A DNA stretch of 64,000 nucleotides from Saccopteryx bilineata. Lineage: Eukaryota; Chordata; Mammalia; Chiroptera; Emballonuridae. Every line of letters starts with the position of its first letter. The first letter of the stretch is position 1. The notes under the pieces were generated by a model, which was not told where the DNA came from, did not search any database, and worked only from the letters and a program-made list of their open reading frames with translations. Below are positions 12,475 to 22,870 of this stretch, piece after piece. The position numbers were made by a program, and so were the translations under genes. Location: positions 116,025,033 to 116,089,032 of the forward strand of contig NC_089495.1 in NCBI RefSeq assembly GCF_036850765.1, read 5' to 3'.

Positions 12475-12492
12475 TATATATATATATATATA
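12475..12492 (+). repeat. (TA)n microsatellite in L1-A ORF2
   Basis: About nine TA units expand an originally short ta-rich site at the end of ORF2, coding for alternating Tyr-Ile. Confidence 0.8.
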
Positions 12493-12678
12493 CTATGGAA
12501 TACTACTCAGCCATAAGAAATGATGACATCAGATCATTTACAATAACATGGATGAACCTTGATAACATTATACAGAGTGAAATAAGTAAATCAGAAAAAA
12601 CGAAGAACTATATGAATCCACACATAAATGGGACATAAAAATGAGACTCAGAGACATGAACAAGAATGTGATGGCAAC

Positions 12679-12745
12679 GGGGGTGAGGGGTGAGGGGAGG
12701 GGGGGTGAGGCGAGGAAGGAGAGGGGGTGGGGGAGGGGAGGGGCA
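12679..12745 (+). repeat. G-rich tract in L1-A 3' UTR
   Basis: Runs of three or more G occur repeatedly (ggggtgaggggtgagggg, then ggggggtgagg, ggggtgggggagggg). Such polypurine tracts are common in LINE-1 3' UTRs and can form G-quadruplexes on the sense strand. Confidence 0.8.
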
Positions 12746-12936
12746 CAAAAAAAACAGATAGAAGGTGACAGAAGACAATTTGACTTTGGGTAGGGTTATA
12801 CAGCATAATCAAATGTCAAAATAATCTGGAGATGTTTTCTCTCAACATATGTACCCTGATTTATCTATGTCACTGCATTAAATTTAATTTAAAAATTAAT
12901 TAATTAAAAAAGAAAAAAAAGAAATCTAATTTCAGG

Positions 12937-13989
12937 GAGCATGTGTCTTTGGAGCCACTGGCCCTACATGCTCTGCCGGCTTTTTAATAAATTCTCTTTT
13001 CCTCTTATAAAGTTACCTGAGTGTCTATCCTCCATTGGGTCACTTTCCTGCAACAGCAGGTGTTATGCTTCAGGCTTTGGGTTGTCTTTCTTTTCATTCT
13101 ATGTTCTCCTCTGAAAAATTTGACCAAAACTTTGACATCAGTTATGACATCATATAATATACACATACTGTATGGTCAGTAGCCACGGCCACCATCACAG
13201 CTGACTGGCCCATGCAGGTTTGCATTTGATTAGGACAGACAGTAATGAAACAACAAAGCTAAGAACTGGTGGGCCATTAGCTTTAATCCTAGCTTGCACC
13301 CGGCGGGCAAGAAATACACACAGTGGGAAAACACTTCCCTTTCCATTCAGGGCTCCCAAAGCCACTGACTCATCTGAGTTTCCTAGAATCAAAGGTTTCT
13401 ACCTCACCAGCCTTATTCACCTCTGTTCCTCATCTCCATCTCTCTGCACAAACTCTGCCCATACTGGCTTCTCCTTCAGTACTCCGCCATCTTGGCTGCT
13501 TCTCCTTGCAATGCTAATTTAAGGAACCGAGAGAGCAAGTCCCCAGTCTGCCCCATTTTATAGTGTAGAAATCCAAACTTTTAAGCCAATATACAAATAA
13601 GAAAGTCTCTGATACAAAGTCTTTTATCTGAGGCATAAATGGAATTCCTCAAAAGAGTGCACCACCCTATATCATGTAACAGTCAAGGGTGTGGGGAAAA
13701 GCTTAGTTTTGAGAATATTTTAGGATTAAAAGGGTGGGAAATGTTTAGTCTTAAAACTAAGCCTTAGACTATAATGACTTTGCTGGCTTCCAGCCTGTTC
13801 CAACACCCAATGCAAACTATAAGCGAGCAAACATATATATCATATTTACAAACTTATTTGACCGACACATACACACACAAACAGGAATAATGCTCTTGGC
13901 TACATCCCTCCTCAAAAAGTCATATAACCAACCGTTTGCTTGAACTGTCAATATACATGTCTCCTTGGAATCTCAACCATATTATTTCC
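12937..13989. other. Unassigned sequence, possible LTR-like repeat at 13178-13805
   Basis: The first part (12937-13177) is unassigned. From 13178 the sequence has agccacggccacca, also found at window positions 2-15, then CpG-containing cacccggcgggcaa and ccgccatcttggctgc, and ends near ccagcctgttccaaca. This composition suggests an ERV LTR or other dispersed repeat, but I cannot name it. A short ORF at 13220-13522 has no recognisable protein. Confidence 0.3.
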
Positions 13990-14290
13990 AAAACCAATTC
14001 ATGACCTTCTCCATAAGACACAAGTCTCTTCCAGTGTTCCCCTTCTCAGTGAATGGCAACATCATCCTTCCACACACATCAACCAGAGGCCAGAAGTGAT
14101 CATTGATGCTTCATTTCTTGTCACTCCTATATCTGTTCCATCACCAATACTGTTCCTTTACCTGAAACACAACTCTTTTGATCCAAGCTATTATTATCTC
14201 TCTCCTGGACTCCCAGCTTCCTATTCTACATCATTCTCAAAGCCAAATGATGTCACATAATACTCCAGTTTAAATTCCTTAATTCACTGT
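13990..14290 (+). repeat. LINE-2 fragment
   Basis: The words ttgatccaagctattattat and ctctcctggactcccagctt match the L2 3' region (tccaagccaccatcatctct, cgcctggattactgc) that I recall. It is old and diverged, and the following LTR appears to have landed in it. Confidence 0.45.
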
Positions 14291-14294
14291 CCGT

Positions 14295-14889
14295 TGTGTG
14301 GTTGAAAAGTGGACGGCACGCTAAGCCTGGCAAGCTCAGGGGAAGCCTGCAGGGGGTTCTTGGAAAATCAGAGAGCAAAAGTGACCACCTTGGGTGATCT
14401 GAACATAAAAATTCCTAATGTAACCAAGTTATAGTGGGTAGCCACACATTGACAGAAGTCTGTCTTTACCTTAAATGAGCACCTTTATAACATACCTTTG
14501 CAATGTCAGAGTAATTCTTTTTCTTCACCTGTTGCACCGCAGTTGGAGATCCCGACCTTTTATTGTTCCCCAAATACCACCTCTAAGTGCTGCAAATGTT
14601 AATTGCTTACTGTCCTGTACCCACTAATGTTAAAGAAGTATTTGTCTATTTGTTTTTATTCTTTATTTAATCTCAGAGATTTTCTCACTTTGCTTTCTCC
14701 CATTTCTCTAATTGACCACCAACAAATTTTATGTTCCTACCCCCTTAATGTCACCTTCTTTGACTGTAATGTATAAAATAAACTGCTATTCTCTGGAGAA
14801 TTTTCTTAATGTGCTGAGATTTTGCTTCCTGGCAATTGTCATCAATTTGGCTCAGATAAACTCATAAAAATTCTCTACACGGTTGAACA
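14295..14889 (+). mobile_element. Solitary ERV-type LTR
   Basis: About 595 bases, starting TGTGTGGTTG and ending GGTTGAACA, so the ends follow the TG...CA rule. A polyadenylation signal AATAAA lies at 14777-14782, about 110 bases before the end. No viral genes adjoin it and no clear target duplication was found, so the ends are approximate and the family is unknown. Confidence 0.5.
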
Positions 14890-15124
14890 TTTCTTATGTT
14901 GAAACTGCTTTCTGGAAAATGCATTATTGTTTAATGTGGTCTAAAAGGATCTGCTTGGTGGGCAAGCTCCCCCATCACGAACAGATCTTTAGCTTATCTG
15001 CCCCCTGGGCCATGCTGTTCTCTAGTTTGCCTCTTACTTTAAAAACTTTTTTCATCTCAGGGATGTTGTACATGTTATTTCTTATACCTGTATAAATTCT
15101 CTCCTTTGTTTGCCTAGTTGATAC

Positions 15125-15430
15125 CTAGTTACTCTTCAAATTTCAATGAAGCCTTCCCTGACTTCCCTAGCTAGATCAAACTCCCTAGTCCAGGCTATCT
15201 TAACACCGTGCGCTATTTGAGTTGTGTTAAATATTTATTGACATGTGACAGGTTGATACCTGTCCCCACAATTAGATGATAATTTACATGATGGCAGAGT
15301 CCATGTCTTTTTGTCCACCACTGTACCCTCAATATCTATTTATTACCTGTTCCTGGAAGGTGCTTATAAACACTTGCTAAATATCTGACTGATTGACCAA
15401 TGAACTAAATGAATGAGTGAATGAATGTAT
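15125..15430 (+). repeat. LINE-2 3'-end fragments
   Basis: The stretch tcaatgaagccttccctgac followed by gatgataatttacatgatgg, gcagagtccatgtctttttg and a tail of tgaatgagtgaatgaatg matches the 3' end of L2. It may be the remainder of the L2 interrupted at 14295. Confidence 0.5.
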
Positions 15431-15540
15431 TAATGTTATTAATATGTTAAGGTTCTACAACTTGCTAGAATTCTAAAATGTTAGAAGCTCAACATGGAGG
15501 CAAGTCTTAACTCAATTGTTTCCTTAAATCTTATCTTCTT

Positions 15541-15745
15541 GGCCCTGGATGGTTGACTGAGCAATAGAGCACAGACCCAGTTTGTGGAAGTCTTGGGTCT
15601 GATTCCTAGTCAGGGCACACTGAAGAGGAGACCGTTTGCTTCTCCCACTTTCACTTCCTCCTTCTCTCTCTCTCTCTTTCTCTCTTCTCCTCCCATAACC
15701 ATGGCTCTATTGGTTCAAGTACATTGGCTCCACATGCAAAACAAA
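15541..15745 (+). mobile_element. Old Ves-like SINE, 3'-truncated
   Basis: ggccctggatggttgactga, agcaatagagcac and gtctgattcctagtcagggc are diverged A- and B-box regions of the same SINE type as at 17497. The CT-rich middle and catggctctattgg body follow, then homology fades. No A tail is seen. Confidence 0.8.
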
Positions 15746-15818
15746 ACCTCTGGGGTTTAGTCTATTCTATTTAGTGAAATGCTCACCAGGATCATCTTCT
15801 TCATAGGAAAACTAATAT

Positions 15819-16101
15819 TGTCAGAGCCCACACCTCCAACCATCTCCTTGACCTAACTTACACAGACCAACCAATATTCCCCTGCCCTAAATCAACCCAG
15901 GGCCAGGCACCGGACAATGAGGGAAAGCTCTTAAGTCCTAAAGCCTCCTGACTGGCACTTGTGCCTCCTCCCTCCCCATTGGTCCCAAGTGGCGTGGCAT
16001 ACCTCTCCCTCTCAGGAAATGTTAGCAATAAAAATCTTCTTCCAATGGCATTAATGTCTCCCTGTCATCACTCAGTCACCTATACAAATTAAAATCCCAC
16101 A
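15819..16101 (+). mobile_element. Short solitary ERV-type LTR
   Basis: The segment begins TGTCAGAGCCCACACC and ends AAAATCCCACA (TG...CA), with AATAAA at 16027-16032 followed by a CT-rich stretch as in an R/U5 region. Target duplication was not established. Family not recognised. Confidence 0.45.
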
Positions 16102-16179
16102 GATAACATGGAGACTATCATTATTCTTTGTCACCTGGCTTCCCCTTTTTCCTAATGGAAAGCAGATCCAATAAAGTCA

Positions 16180-16280
16180 AGGACCTATGGCTGTTTTGTT
16201 TCTGTTTCTGGTGCTTAGAGCAATGCCTAGCACATACTAGAACTTCAATAAATATGTGTTAAATGAATGAATAAATGCTT
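16180..16280 (+). repeat. L2/MIR-type 3' tail
   Basis: gcctagcacatactagaact followed by tcaataaatatgtgttaaat and gaatgaataaatg matches the well-known L2 3' end (ggcacatagtaggtgctcaataaa...). Confidence 0.6.
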
Positions 16281-17085
16281 CTGGTCCCACTTCTGACACA
16301 CTATTATTTGTAACTTTCAGTTTTCCTTGGACAGAAATTTTATCTTACTCCCCTGCATATGGACGGGTCCTCTCTGAAAATCTGTTATTGGTTACAAGCT
16401 TAATACTTGGTCTGATTCATATAAACTAGCCCACTGCATTCTCCTTCATTTTGCTGGTACCCAGATCTCTCAGATGAGCCCCTCGGGTTCTGAAGCCAGG
16501 AATGACTCCTGGTTGCAGTATCAGAAATCCTCTTTCTGTGTCTTTTAAATAACTTTCCAACCACAAAGTGTATGAATTGTGAGTAATGAAGAAATAGAGA
16601 CTTGGGTCCAGAGCCCTGATATGTCTCAACTCTGGGTGCCTTTGAGCAAGTCAATTGATAATTGTGGGAGGTGTCCAATACTATCTTCCTTAGTATACAG
16701 CATGGGAAAAACAAATGCGTAGGTTTAGATGCTTCCACGTGGATTCCATTAGCACCCAACTAGATGCCTTTTCAAGGTCTCCATTAACTTTATGAGTTCA
16801 TGACCCATTTTATGGTTGCCAAACATAATGACAATTTTTCAGTCTCATTGTTTTTCTTACCTCTCCTTCTAATGGATAAGGCAAAGTTCAGCACTTAATC
16901 TTTACCTTTGAGATATGTAGACATATGCCAGGTTGAGCAACACTCATTGTTTAAATTACTTTGATTGAACTTCTATTTGGAGTTACTATATTCTTAAAAT
17001 ATGTTTAAAAGAGCCCAACTCTTCTAAGATCAGTTTCTTCTCACAAAAAAAAGCAGTCTTGTAATTATAGCATTCTCTTTTGATT
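16281..17085. other. Unassigned sequence
   Basis: No gene or repeat recognised. A 119-codon minus-strand ORF at 16400-16759 has no start context or motif that would support a protein. Confidence 0.4.
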
Positions 17086-17089
17086 ATAG

Positions 17090-17275
17090 AAAGAATTTAC
17101 TCTTATATAGTTGACATTATTGAGCACTACATAAATTATATCATTTTCATCTTCAAAATAGATGTCTAATTTTACAAATAGAAAAAAGAAGGTCCAAAGC
17201 AGTCAAGTCACTAGCTGTTAGTCACATAGCCAGTAAACAGTAAGAGAAGGGTTTAAACTAAAGTAGTTCTCCTCA
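17090..17275 (+). repeat. MIR-like ancient SINE remnant
   Basis: ttattgagcactacataaat, then ttttacaaatagaaaaaaga and agtcaagtcactagctgtta followed by gtcacatagccagtaa follows the order of the MIR/L2 core (attttacagatgaggaaac ... gtcacacagctagtaa). Confidence 0.5.
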
Positions 17276-17496
17276 TAAACTACACACTTAGCCACTCACA
17301 TGTGTTACCTTTGTGGGTTGAATGAACTAAGTAACTTAATTCTTACTGACTTGAATTCATTCTCTTTCCTAATTGTATATTTCACAAACACATTATGCTG
17401 ATGACACATGCTAAACTCCCTTGAGCCACAGGTTGCTGTTAAGTGATTGTAATCATCCTTATAGATCAGAAAGCAAGTGTACATAAAGGCTACCAT

Positions 17497-17858
17497 CCCT
17501 GGCTGGTTGGCTCAGTGGTAGAGTGTTGGCCTGGTGTGCGGGAGGCCTGGGTTCGATTCCCGGCCAGGGCACACAGGAGAGGCGCCCATCTGCTTCTCCA
17601 CCCCTCCCCCTCTCCTTCCTCTTTGTCTCTCTCTTCCCCTCCCGCAGCCAAGGCTCCATTAGAGCAAAAATTTCCCCAAGCACTGGGGATGGCTCTGTGG
17701 CCTCTGCCTCAGGCGCTAGAATGGCTCTGATTGCGGCAGAGTGACGCCCCAAGATGGGCAGAGCATCGCCCCTTGGTGGGCATGCCGGGTGGATCCTGGT
17801 CGGGCGCATGTGGGAGTCTATCTGACTGCCTCCCCATTTCCAACTTCAGAAAAAAAAA
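17497..17858 (+). mobile_element. Ves-like tRNA-derived SINE, full length
   Basis: The head ccctggctggttggctcagt and B box gggttcgattcccgg are near-perfect, then the standard body and an A tail. A 12-bp target duplication AAAGGCTACCAT flanks it at 17485-17496 and 17859-17870. This is a good reference copy of 362 bases. Short ORFs in it are chance products of the GC-rich body. Confidence 0.95.
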
Positions 17859-17933
17859 AAAGGCTACCATGACACTAAGAAACCCAATGGCAAGAGTCCA
17901 GTTACAATTCATGACATTTGTGTCCTGGTATTT

Positions 17934-18257
17934 GTTTTGTTTAGAGTTCTTTTTTATTTTATTTTAATTTATTGTGTTTACATAGATTCTAGTGTCCCCT
18001 CGAATGCATTCCCCCTCCTCCGTGTTCCCCACAATATTCCCCTTTCCTCCCTCCCAGCAACGCCCTCCCCCTTTCCCTCCAGGATTAGCTTTTCTTCTTT
18101 CTATAACGTTGTGTTCTGTGTGTATAATTTCATCAAAACCTTTCCTGTTCTGATCCCATCCTCTCATCCCCTTTCCCTCTGTTTGCTTTCCCTCTAGACC
18201 CATTGCACTCGCCTCTGTCTCTATTCTGTCCCTCAGTTCATATTGTACATTAGATTC
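17934..18257 (-). other. LINE-1 copy B 3' UTR and A-rich tail
   Basis: The plus strand shows a T-rich run (ttcttttttattttatttta) that is the A-rich tail, then C-rich tracts (gcattccccctcctccgtg and similar) which are G-rich in the sense direction, as in other L1 3' UTRs. Confidence 0.8.
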
Positions 18258-21200
18258 CTCAAATGAGTGGGGTCATATGATATTTTTCTTTCTCTGCCTG
18301 GCTTATTTCACTTAACATAATAGTTTCCAGGAGGTCTATTCGTGTTGTCACAAAAGGTAAGATTTCCTTCTTTTCCATGGCCCCATAGAGTTCCATTGTG
18401 TATATGTACCACTGCTTTCTAATCCACTTGTCCACTGATGGGAACTTAGTCTGTTTCCATATCTTGGCTATTGTAAACAACACTGCCATAAACATGGGCG
18501 GTATTTCTTGTTCTTGGGATATATTCCTAACAGTGGTATAGCTGGGTCAAAAGGCAGTTCCATTTTTAATTTCTTGAGGAATCTCCATACTGTTTTCCAC
18601 AGTGGCTGCACCAGTCTGCATTCCCACCAGCAGTGCAGAAGGGTTCCACTTTCTCCACACCCTCACTAGCACTTGCTATGTTTTGTTATGTTAATGAGCG
18701 CCATTCTGATAGGTGTGAGGTGGTATCTCATTGTGGTTTTAATTTGTATTTCTTTAATGATTGGTGGTGTTGAGCATTTTTTTCATCTGCCTATCGGCCA
18801 TCTGTATGTCCTCTTTGGAGAAGTGTCTATTCATTTCTTTTGCCTATTTTTTGATTGGATTTTTTTAACTCGTGTTGAGTTTTACAAGTTCTTTATAAAT
18901 TTTGGTTATTAACCCCTTATCAGATGTATTGTCAAAAATGTTCTACATTTGTGTGGTTTATCTTTTTATTTTGTTCATATTGTCTTCAGCTGTGCAAAAG
19001 TTTTTCAGTTTGATATAGTCCCATTTGTTTATCCTGTCCTTTATTTCCCTTGCCCATGGAGATAAATCAGCAAATATATTGCTGCAAGTGATGTCAGAGA
19101 GCTGACTGCCTATGTTTTCTTCTAGGATGCTTATGGTTTCATGACTTACATTTAAGTCTTTTATCTATTTTGAGTTTATTTTTCTGAATAGTGCAAGTTG
19201 GTGATCTAGTTTCATTTTTTTTTGCTGGTGGCTGTCCAATTTTCCCAATACCATTTGTTAGAAACTGTCTTTACTCCACTGTATGCTCTTACCTCCTTTG
19301 TCAAATATCAATTGTCTATAAAGGTTCAGGTTTATTTCTGGGTTCTCTGTTCTGTTCTATTGATTTATATGCCTATTTTTATGCCAGTACCAAGCTGTTT
19401 TCCATCTAATGGCCTTGTAGTATAACTTGATATCAGGAAGTGTGATACCTCCCACTTCATTCTTCTTTTTCAAGATTGCTGAGGCTATTCATGTTCATTT
19501 TGGTTCCATATGAATTTTTGGAATATTTGTTTTATATCTTTGAAGTATGTCATTGGTATTTTAATAGAAATTGCACTGAATTGATAAATTGCTTTGGGTA
19601 ATATAGACATTTTAATGATGTTTACTCTTCCTAGCCATGTACACGGTATATGTTTCCACTTGTTTGTATCTTCCTTGATTTCTTTTATCAATGTTTTATA
19701 ATTTTCTATGTACAGTATCATATCATCAGCAAATAATGATAGTTTTACTTCTTCTTTTCCAATTTAGATGCCTTTTATTTCTTCTTCTTGTCTGATTGCT
19801 GTGGCTAGGATTTCCAGAACTATGTTGAATAAGAGTGGTGAAAAGGGGCACCTTCTGTCTTGTTCCTGATCTTAAAGGGATTGCTTTTAACTTTTGTCCA
19901 GTGAGCATGATGTTGGCTGTGGGTCTGTCATAGATGGCCTTTATTATGTTGAGGTATGTTCCCTGTATTCCCACTTTGCTGAGAGTTTTGATCATAAATG
20001 GGTGCTGGATTTTATCAAATGCTTTTTCTGCATCTATTGATATTATCATGTGTTTTTTCTCCTTCCTTTTGTTTATGTGATGAATCACATTGATTGATTT
20101 GTGAATATTGTACCAGGCTTGCCTCCCCAGAATAAATCCCACTTGATCATGATGTATGATTTTTTTCATGTATTGCTGGATCTGGTTTGCTAATACTTTG
20201 TTGAGAATTTTAGCATCTAAACTTATCAGGAATATTGGCCTAAAACTTTTTTTGTGTGTGTTGTCTTTGCCTGGTTTTGGAATCAGAATTATGCTCGCCT
20301 CATAAAAGGAGCTTGGAAGTCTTCCCTCCTCTTGAATTTTTTGAAATAACTTGAGAAGGATAGGAGTTAGTTCTTCTTTTAATGTTCAGTACAGTTCGCC
20401 TGTGAAGCCATCTGGCCCAGGGCTTTTGTTTATTGAGAATTTTTTGATAAATATTTCAATCTCATTTCTTGTAATAGTTTATTTAGGTTTTCTGATTCTT
20501 CCAGATTTATTTTTAGAGATATTTTTCAAGGACTTTGTCAATTTCACCTAGGTTGTCTAATTTTTTGGCACACAATTCTTCATAGTATTTTTTTACATTC
20601 CTTTGTATTTTTGCTGTGTCAGTTGTTTCTTCTCCACTCTCATTTCTAATTTTATTTATTTGAGTCCTCTCTCTTTTTTTCTTGGTGAGTCTGGTTAAAG
20701 GTTCATCTGTCTCTTTACCTTTTCAAAGAACCAGTTTTGGTTTTATTTATCTTCTGTCTTGTGGGTTGTTGGTTTTTTTGTTTTGTTTTGTTTTTGCCTC
20801 TATGTCATTTATTTCTGCTCTGATCTTTATTATTTCCTTTCTTCTACTTCCTGTGGGTTTTACTTGCTGTTCTTTTTCTAGTTCTTTTAGGTGCAGTGTT
20901 AAGTTGTTTATTTGAGCTTTTCCTTGCTTCTGAAGGTATGCCTGTAATGCTATAAACTTCCCTCTCAGGACTGCTTTTGCTGAATCCCATAAATTTTGAG
21001 TTGTTGTATGCTCATTTTCATTTGTTTTGAGAATTTTTTAAATTTTTTCCTCGATCTTATTGTCAACCCATTAGTTATTTAAAAACATGCTGTTTAGTTT
21101 CTATGTGTTTTAGTGTTTTTCAGTTTTTCTATTGTAGTTTATTTCTAGTTTCATGCCATTGTGGTCAGAGAAGATGCTTGATATGATTTCAATCTTCTTA

Positions 21201-21849
21201 TATTTGTTGATGCTCGTTTTATGTCCTAACATGTGGTCTATCCTAGAAAATGTACCATGAGCACTTGAAAAGAATGTATATTCTGCTGCTTTAGAGTGAA
21301 AGGTTCTGAAGATATCTATTAAATCCAGTTGATCTAGTGTGTACTTTTATTCTGCCATTTCTAAATTAATTTTCTTTTTTGAGAATCTATCTATTGATGT
21401 TAGTGGGGTATTCCAATATGTTACTATTGTAGTATTGCTGTTGATCTCACCCTTTATGTCTATCAAAGTCTGCTTTATATATTTAGGTGCTCCTATATTA
21501 GGTACATAGATATTTATAATGGTTATCTCTTCCTATTGGATTGCTCCCTTTATCATTATGTAGTGACCCTCTTTATCCCTTGCTATAGCCTTTGTTTTAC
21601 AGTCTATTTTGTTAGATATAAGTATTGCTACCCCAGCTTTTATTTTTCATTTCCTTTTGCATGAAATATTTTTTTCCATCATTTTACTATCAGTCTATGT
21701 GTATTTTTTCTTTTGAAGTGGGACTCTTGTAGACAGCATATGTACAGGTCCTGTTTTCTTATCCATTCAGCTACCCTATATCCTTTGATCGGAGCATTTA
21801 ATCCATTTACATTTAAGGCTATTATTGATATGTAGTTGTTTATTGCCAT
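18258..21849 (-). pseudogene. LINE-1 copy B ORF2, broken and internally deleted
   Basis: The start is at 21849 (minus strand), two bases past the ORF1 stop. Recognisable pieces include the reverse transcriptase block at 19726-20169 ([17 protein letters not shown], then [15 protein letters not shown]), the FADDM motif near 19725-19740, and the C-terminal block at 18259-18495 (FTIAKIWKQ). Many frameshifts and stops separate them. Compared with copy A, about 74 codons (222 bases) immediately after MILYIEN are missing without loss of frame: the sequence passes directly to [10 protein letters not shown]. It cannot encode a working protein. Confidence 0.9.
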
Positions 21850-21850
21850 T

Positions 21851-22870
21851 TTATTCTTTAAATCTATATTTCTCTTTTACCAGATTTTTTTCTCGCTTTG
21901 TTCTGTCTACAGCAGGCCCCTTAACATTTCTTACAGCATTGGTTTGGTTGTGATAAATTGCTTGAGTTTTTTTGTTTGTTTGTTTTTTGTTTTTTGTTTT
22001 TTTTATCTGGGAAGCTTTTCATTTCTCCTACAATTTTAAACAATAGCCTTGCTGGATAAAGAAGTCTTGGTTGTTGGTTCTTGTTCTGCATTACTTTGAA
22101 TATTTTGCCATTCCCTTCTGGCCTCAAGTGTTTCTGTTGAAAAGTTGGATGTCATCCTATGGGGGCTCCTTTGTAAATGATTGACTGTTTTTCTCTTGCA
22201 GCTTTTAGTATTTTTTTTTTTATCTCTTAGCTTTGGTATTTTGATTATGATGTGTCTTGGTGTAGGTCTGTCTGGGTTCTTTTTTTATGGTGTTCTCTCT
22301 GCTTCTTGAACCTGTCTTACTCTTTCCTACATCAATTTAGGGAAATTTTCAGCTATGATTTCTTCAATCAGGTTCTCTATCCCTTGTTCTTTCTCTTCTC
22401 CTTCAGGAACCCCTGTTATGTGGATATTGTTTTTCTTCATGTTGTCAATGAGCTCTCTTAGAGTTTCCTCAGACTTTTTGATGCTCTTTCTTTTTCCTAT
22501 TCTGCTTCTGTGCTTTCACTTATCTTGTTCTCTAAGTTGCTGATTCGATCCTCTGCTTCATCCAGCCTGCTTTTCATTCCTTCTAGTTAGTGTTTATTTC
22601 TGATATTGTGTTTGTCATTTCTGTCTGGTTCTTTTTTATGATTTCAGTGCCCCTTTTGATGCTTATAATTTCTTTATTTAGGTGCTCATTAAGTCCATCC
22701 AGTGTAGCTTTGAGATCCTTAAACATCTTAACAACCATTATTTTAAACTCTGCATCCAGTAATCTGATTACTTCCATTTCATCCAGATCTTTTTCTGGAG
22801 ATTTCTCTTATTGATTCATATGGCTTACTTTCCTCTGTCTTCCTATTGTTTCTGTTTGTGGTTTGCAGGC
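21851..22870 (-). pseudogene. LINE-1 copy B ORF1, broken
   Basis: The coiled-coil part is clear at 22583-22777 (LLDAEFKIMVVKMFKDLK, LNEHLNKEI), matching copy A ORF1. The rest is recognisable in pieces down to the stop at 21851-21853, with stops and frame changes in between. The upstream limit is approximate. The role is that of an L1 RNA chaperone; this copy is dead. Confidence 0.85.

Larger units (their letters stand above)
8402..12637 (+). pseudogene. LINE-1 copy A ORF2 (endonuclease/reverse transcriptase), broken
   Basis: The ATG at 8402 opens an N-terminal endonuclease (LNVNGLN, then CYLQETHL with the catalytic Glu). A stop falls at 8486-8488. Near 8622 the frame changes at a stretch copied from ORF1 (see findings). 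From 8659 one frame runs to 11652 with in-frame stops at 10474-10476 and 10954-10956; comparison with copy B suggests former Gln and Trp. Two endonuclease positions are altered: VGNFN replaces the usual GDFN and FSVHN the usual SDH. Reverse transcriptase landmarks are intact: [26 protein letters not shown] and FADDM at about 10508. A frame change near 11640 leads to the Cys-rich end (CWRGCG...HCWWEC). A SINE splits the tail at 11866-12286, and the reading resumes to about 12637. Confidence 0.93.
6569..12918 (+). mobile_element. LINE-1 copy A, near full length, inactive
   Basis: This is a 6.35-kb LINE-1: a non-coding 5' region, ORF1, ORF2, a G-rich 3' UTR and an A-rich tail. It is flanked by a perfect 18-bp target-site duplication, AAGAAATCTAATTTCAGG, at 6551-6568 and 12919-12936, so both insertion edges are defined. 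The duplication's perfection suggests a fairly recent insertion, yet ORF1 has frameshifts and ORF2 has several stops and a SINE insertion, so it cannot move by itself. The 3' UTR differs from that of LINE-1 copy B, so two subfamilies are present. Confidence 0.95.

Noticed and set aside
16400..16759. 119-codon minus-strand ORF
   Set aside because: No motif, and composition is not distinct from the flanks.
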